Shown piece after piece: positions 5,003-5,145 of a stretch of DNA of 5,145 nucleotides (positions within the stretch are counted from its first letter, which is position 1; each line of letters starts with the position of its first letter). The stretch is from NCBI GenBank assembly GCA_003446735.1, contig DMCJ01000082.1, forward strand, positions 1-5,145. Reading direction: 5' to 3'. This DNA comes from Lachnospiraceae bacterium. Its GTDB lineage: Bacteria > Bacillota > Clostridia > Lachnospirales > Lachnospiraceae. The position numbers were made by a program, and so were the translations under genes. The notes below the pieces were generated by a model. That model ran no database searches. It was not told the DNA's origin and saw only the letters and a list, made by a program, of their open reading frames with translations.

Positions 5003-5011
5003 TGTTATAAT
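5003..5011 (+). promoter_or_regulatory. Extended -10 promoter of the DUF5131 gene
   Basis: TGTTATAAT (5003-5011) is a perfect extended -10 without a clear -35. The expected start is near 5018, only about three bases before the ATG at 5021, so this transcript would be almost leaderless. Confidence 0.6.
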
Positions 5012-5020
5012 TACTTTGAG

Positions 5021-5145
5021 ATGAAACAATTATCCCTTTTTTCAGAAGAAAACACTGATCCGCGCTCACCCGAAACGGTGAACTGGAATCTCTGGCACGG
5101 CTGTACCAGGAAAAGTGCGGGCTGCCTTAACTGTTATATGTACAG
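5021..5145 (+). CDS. DUF5131 (Gp37/Gp68-like) family protein, N-terminal fragment
   Basis: The frame is open from ATG 5021 to the window edge, giving 41 residues. After a variable start (MKQLSLFSEENTDPRSPE) it reads NLWHGCTRKSAGCLNCYMY at residues 23-41. This matches the remembered N-terminal signature of the DUF5131/phage Gp37-Gp68 family, typically WNPWHGC followed by a Ser-x-GC-x-x-CY motif. The three cysteines (28, 35, 38) recall a metal or iron-sulfur cluster site and have led to comparison with radical-SAM-like proteins; the biochemical role is not established. No good ribosome binding site precedes the ATG, and the predicted transcript starts almost at it. GTG 5080 is an alternative start nearer the conserved motif but also lacks a ribosome binding site. 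The gene is divergent from the sirtuin gene and shares its promoter region. Confidence 0.75.
   Translation, partial: MKQLSLFSEENTDPRSPETVNWNLWHGCTRKSAGCLNCYMY

Overview
The window looks like a chromosomal segment of an anaerobic Firmicute, most likely a Lachnospiraceae member of the Butyrivibrio/Roseburia type. That placement is inference from protein style: a PPi-dependent phosphofructokinase tail, an ECF sigma factor with a small partner protein, and zinc-ribbon/one-TM proteins in an operon. Strong AGGAG/GGAGG ribosome binding sites, sigma-A-like promoters and intrinsic terminators fit the same group. No RNA genes, insertion sequences or phage structural genes are visible.

Left part (1-1277): the 3' end of a phosphofructokinase gene closes with a strong terminator. 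A promoter follows, driving an ECF sigma factor (336-887) and a small two-CxxC protein (935-1207). The pair is closed by a second strong terminator.

Middle part (1276-3819): a new promoter drives a tight operon. It encodes a three-TM hydrophobic protein, two zinc-ribbon/single-TM proteins with extracytoplasmic domains, and a zinc-less single-TM protein of similar plan. A possible fifth 40-codon ORF with an excellent ribosome binding site runs straight into a repeat array. The proteins look like a membrane-linked assembly of unknown function.

Repeat array (3737-4143): eight copies of a 36-nt imperfect hairpin are separated by seven near-identical 17-nt linkers, giving a 53-bp period. The array is non-coding and lies between convergent transcription units. 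One stem pair occurs as G-C, G-U and A-U in different copies, which suggests that an RNA (or single-stranded DNA) hairpin has been preserved. The first copy is followed by T6 and probably serves as the operon terminator. Units 2-4 and 5-7 form a 159-bp higher-order duplication. This is the most unusual object in the window.

Right part (4144-5145): a complete sirtuin deacylase gene lies on the minus strand with its own terminator hairpin. Upstream is an AT-rich divergent promoter region in which both directions have a perfect extended -10 (TGnTATAAT). A gene starting at 5021 and cut by the window edge encodes a DUF5131 (Gp37/Gp68-like) protein with its N-terminal cysteine motif.
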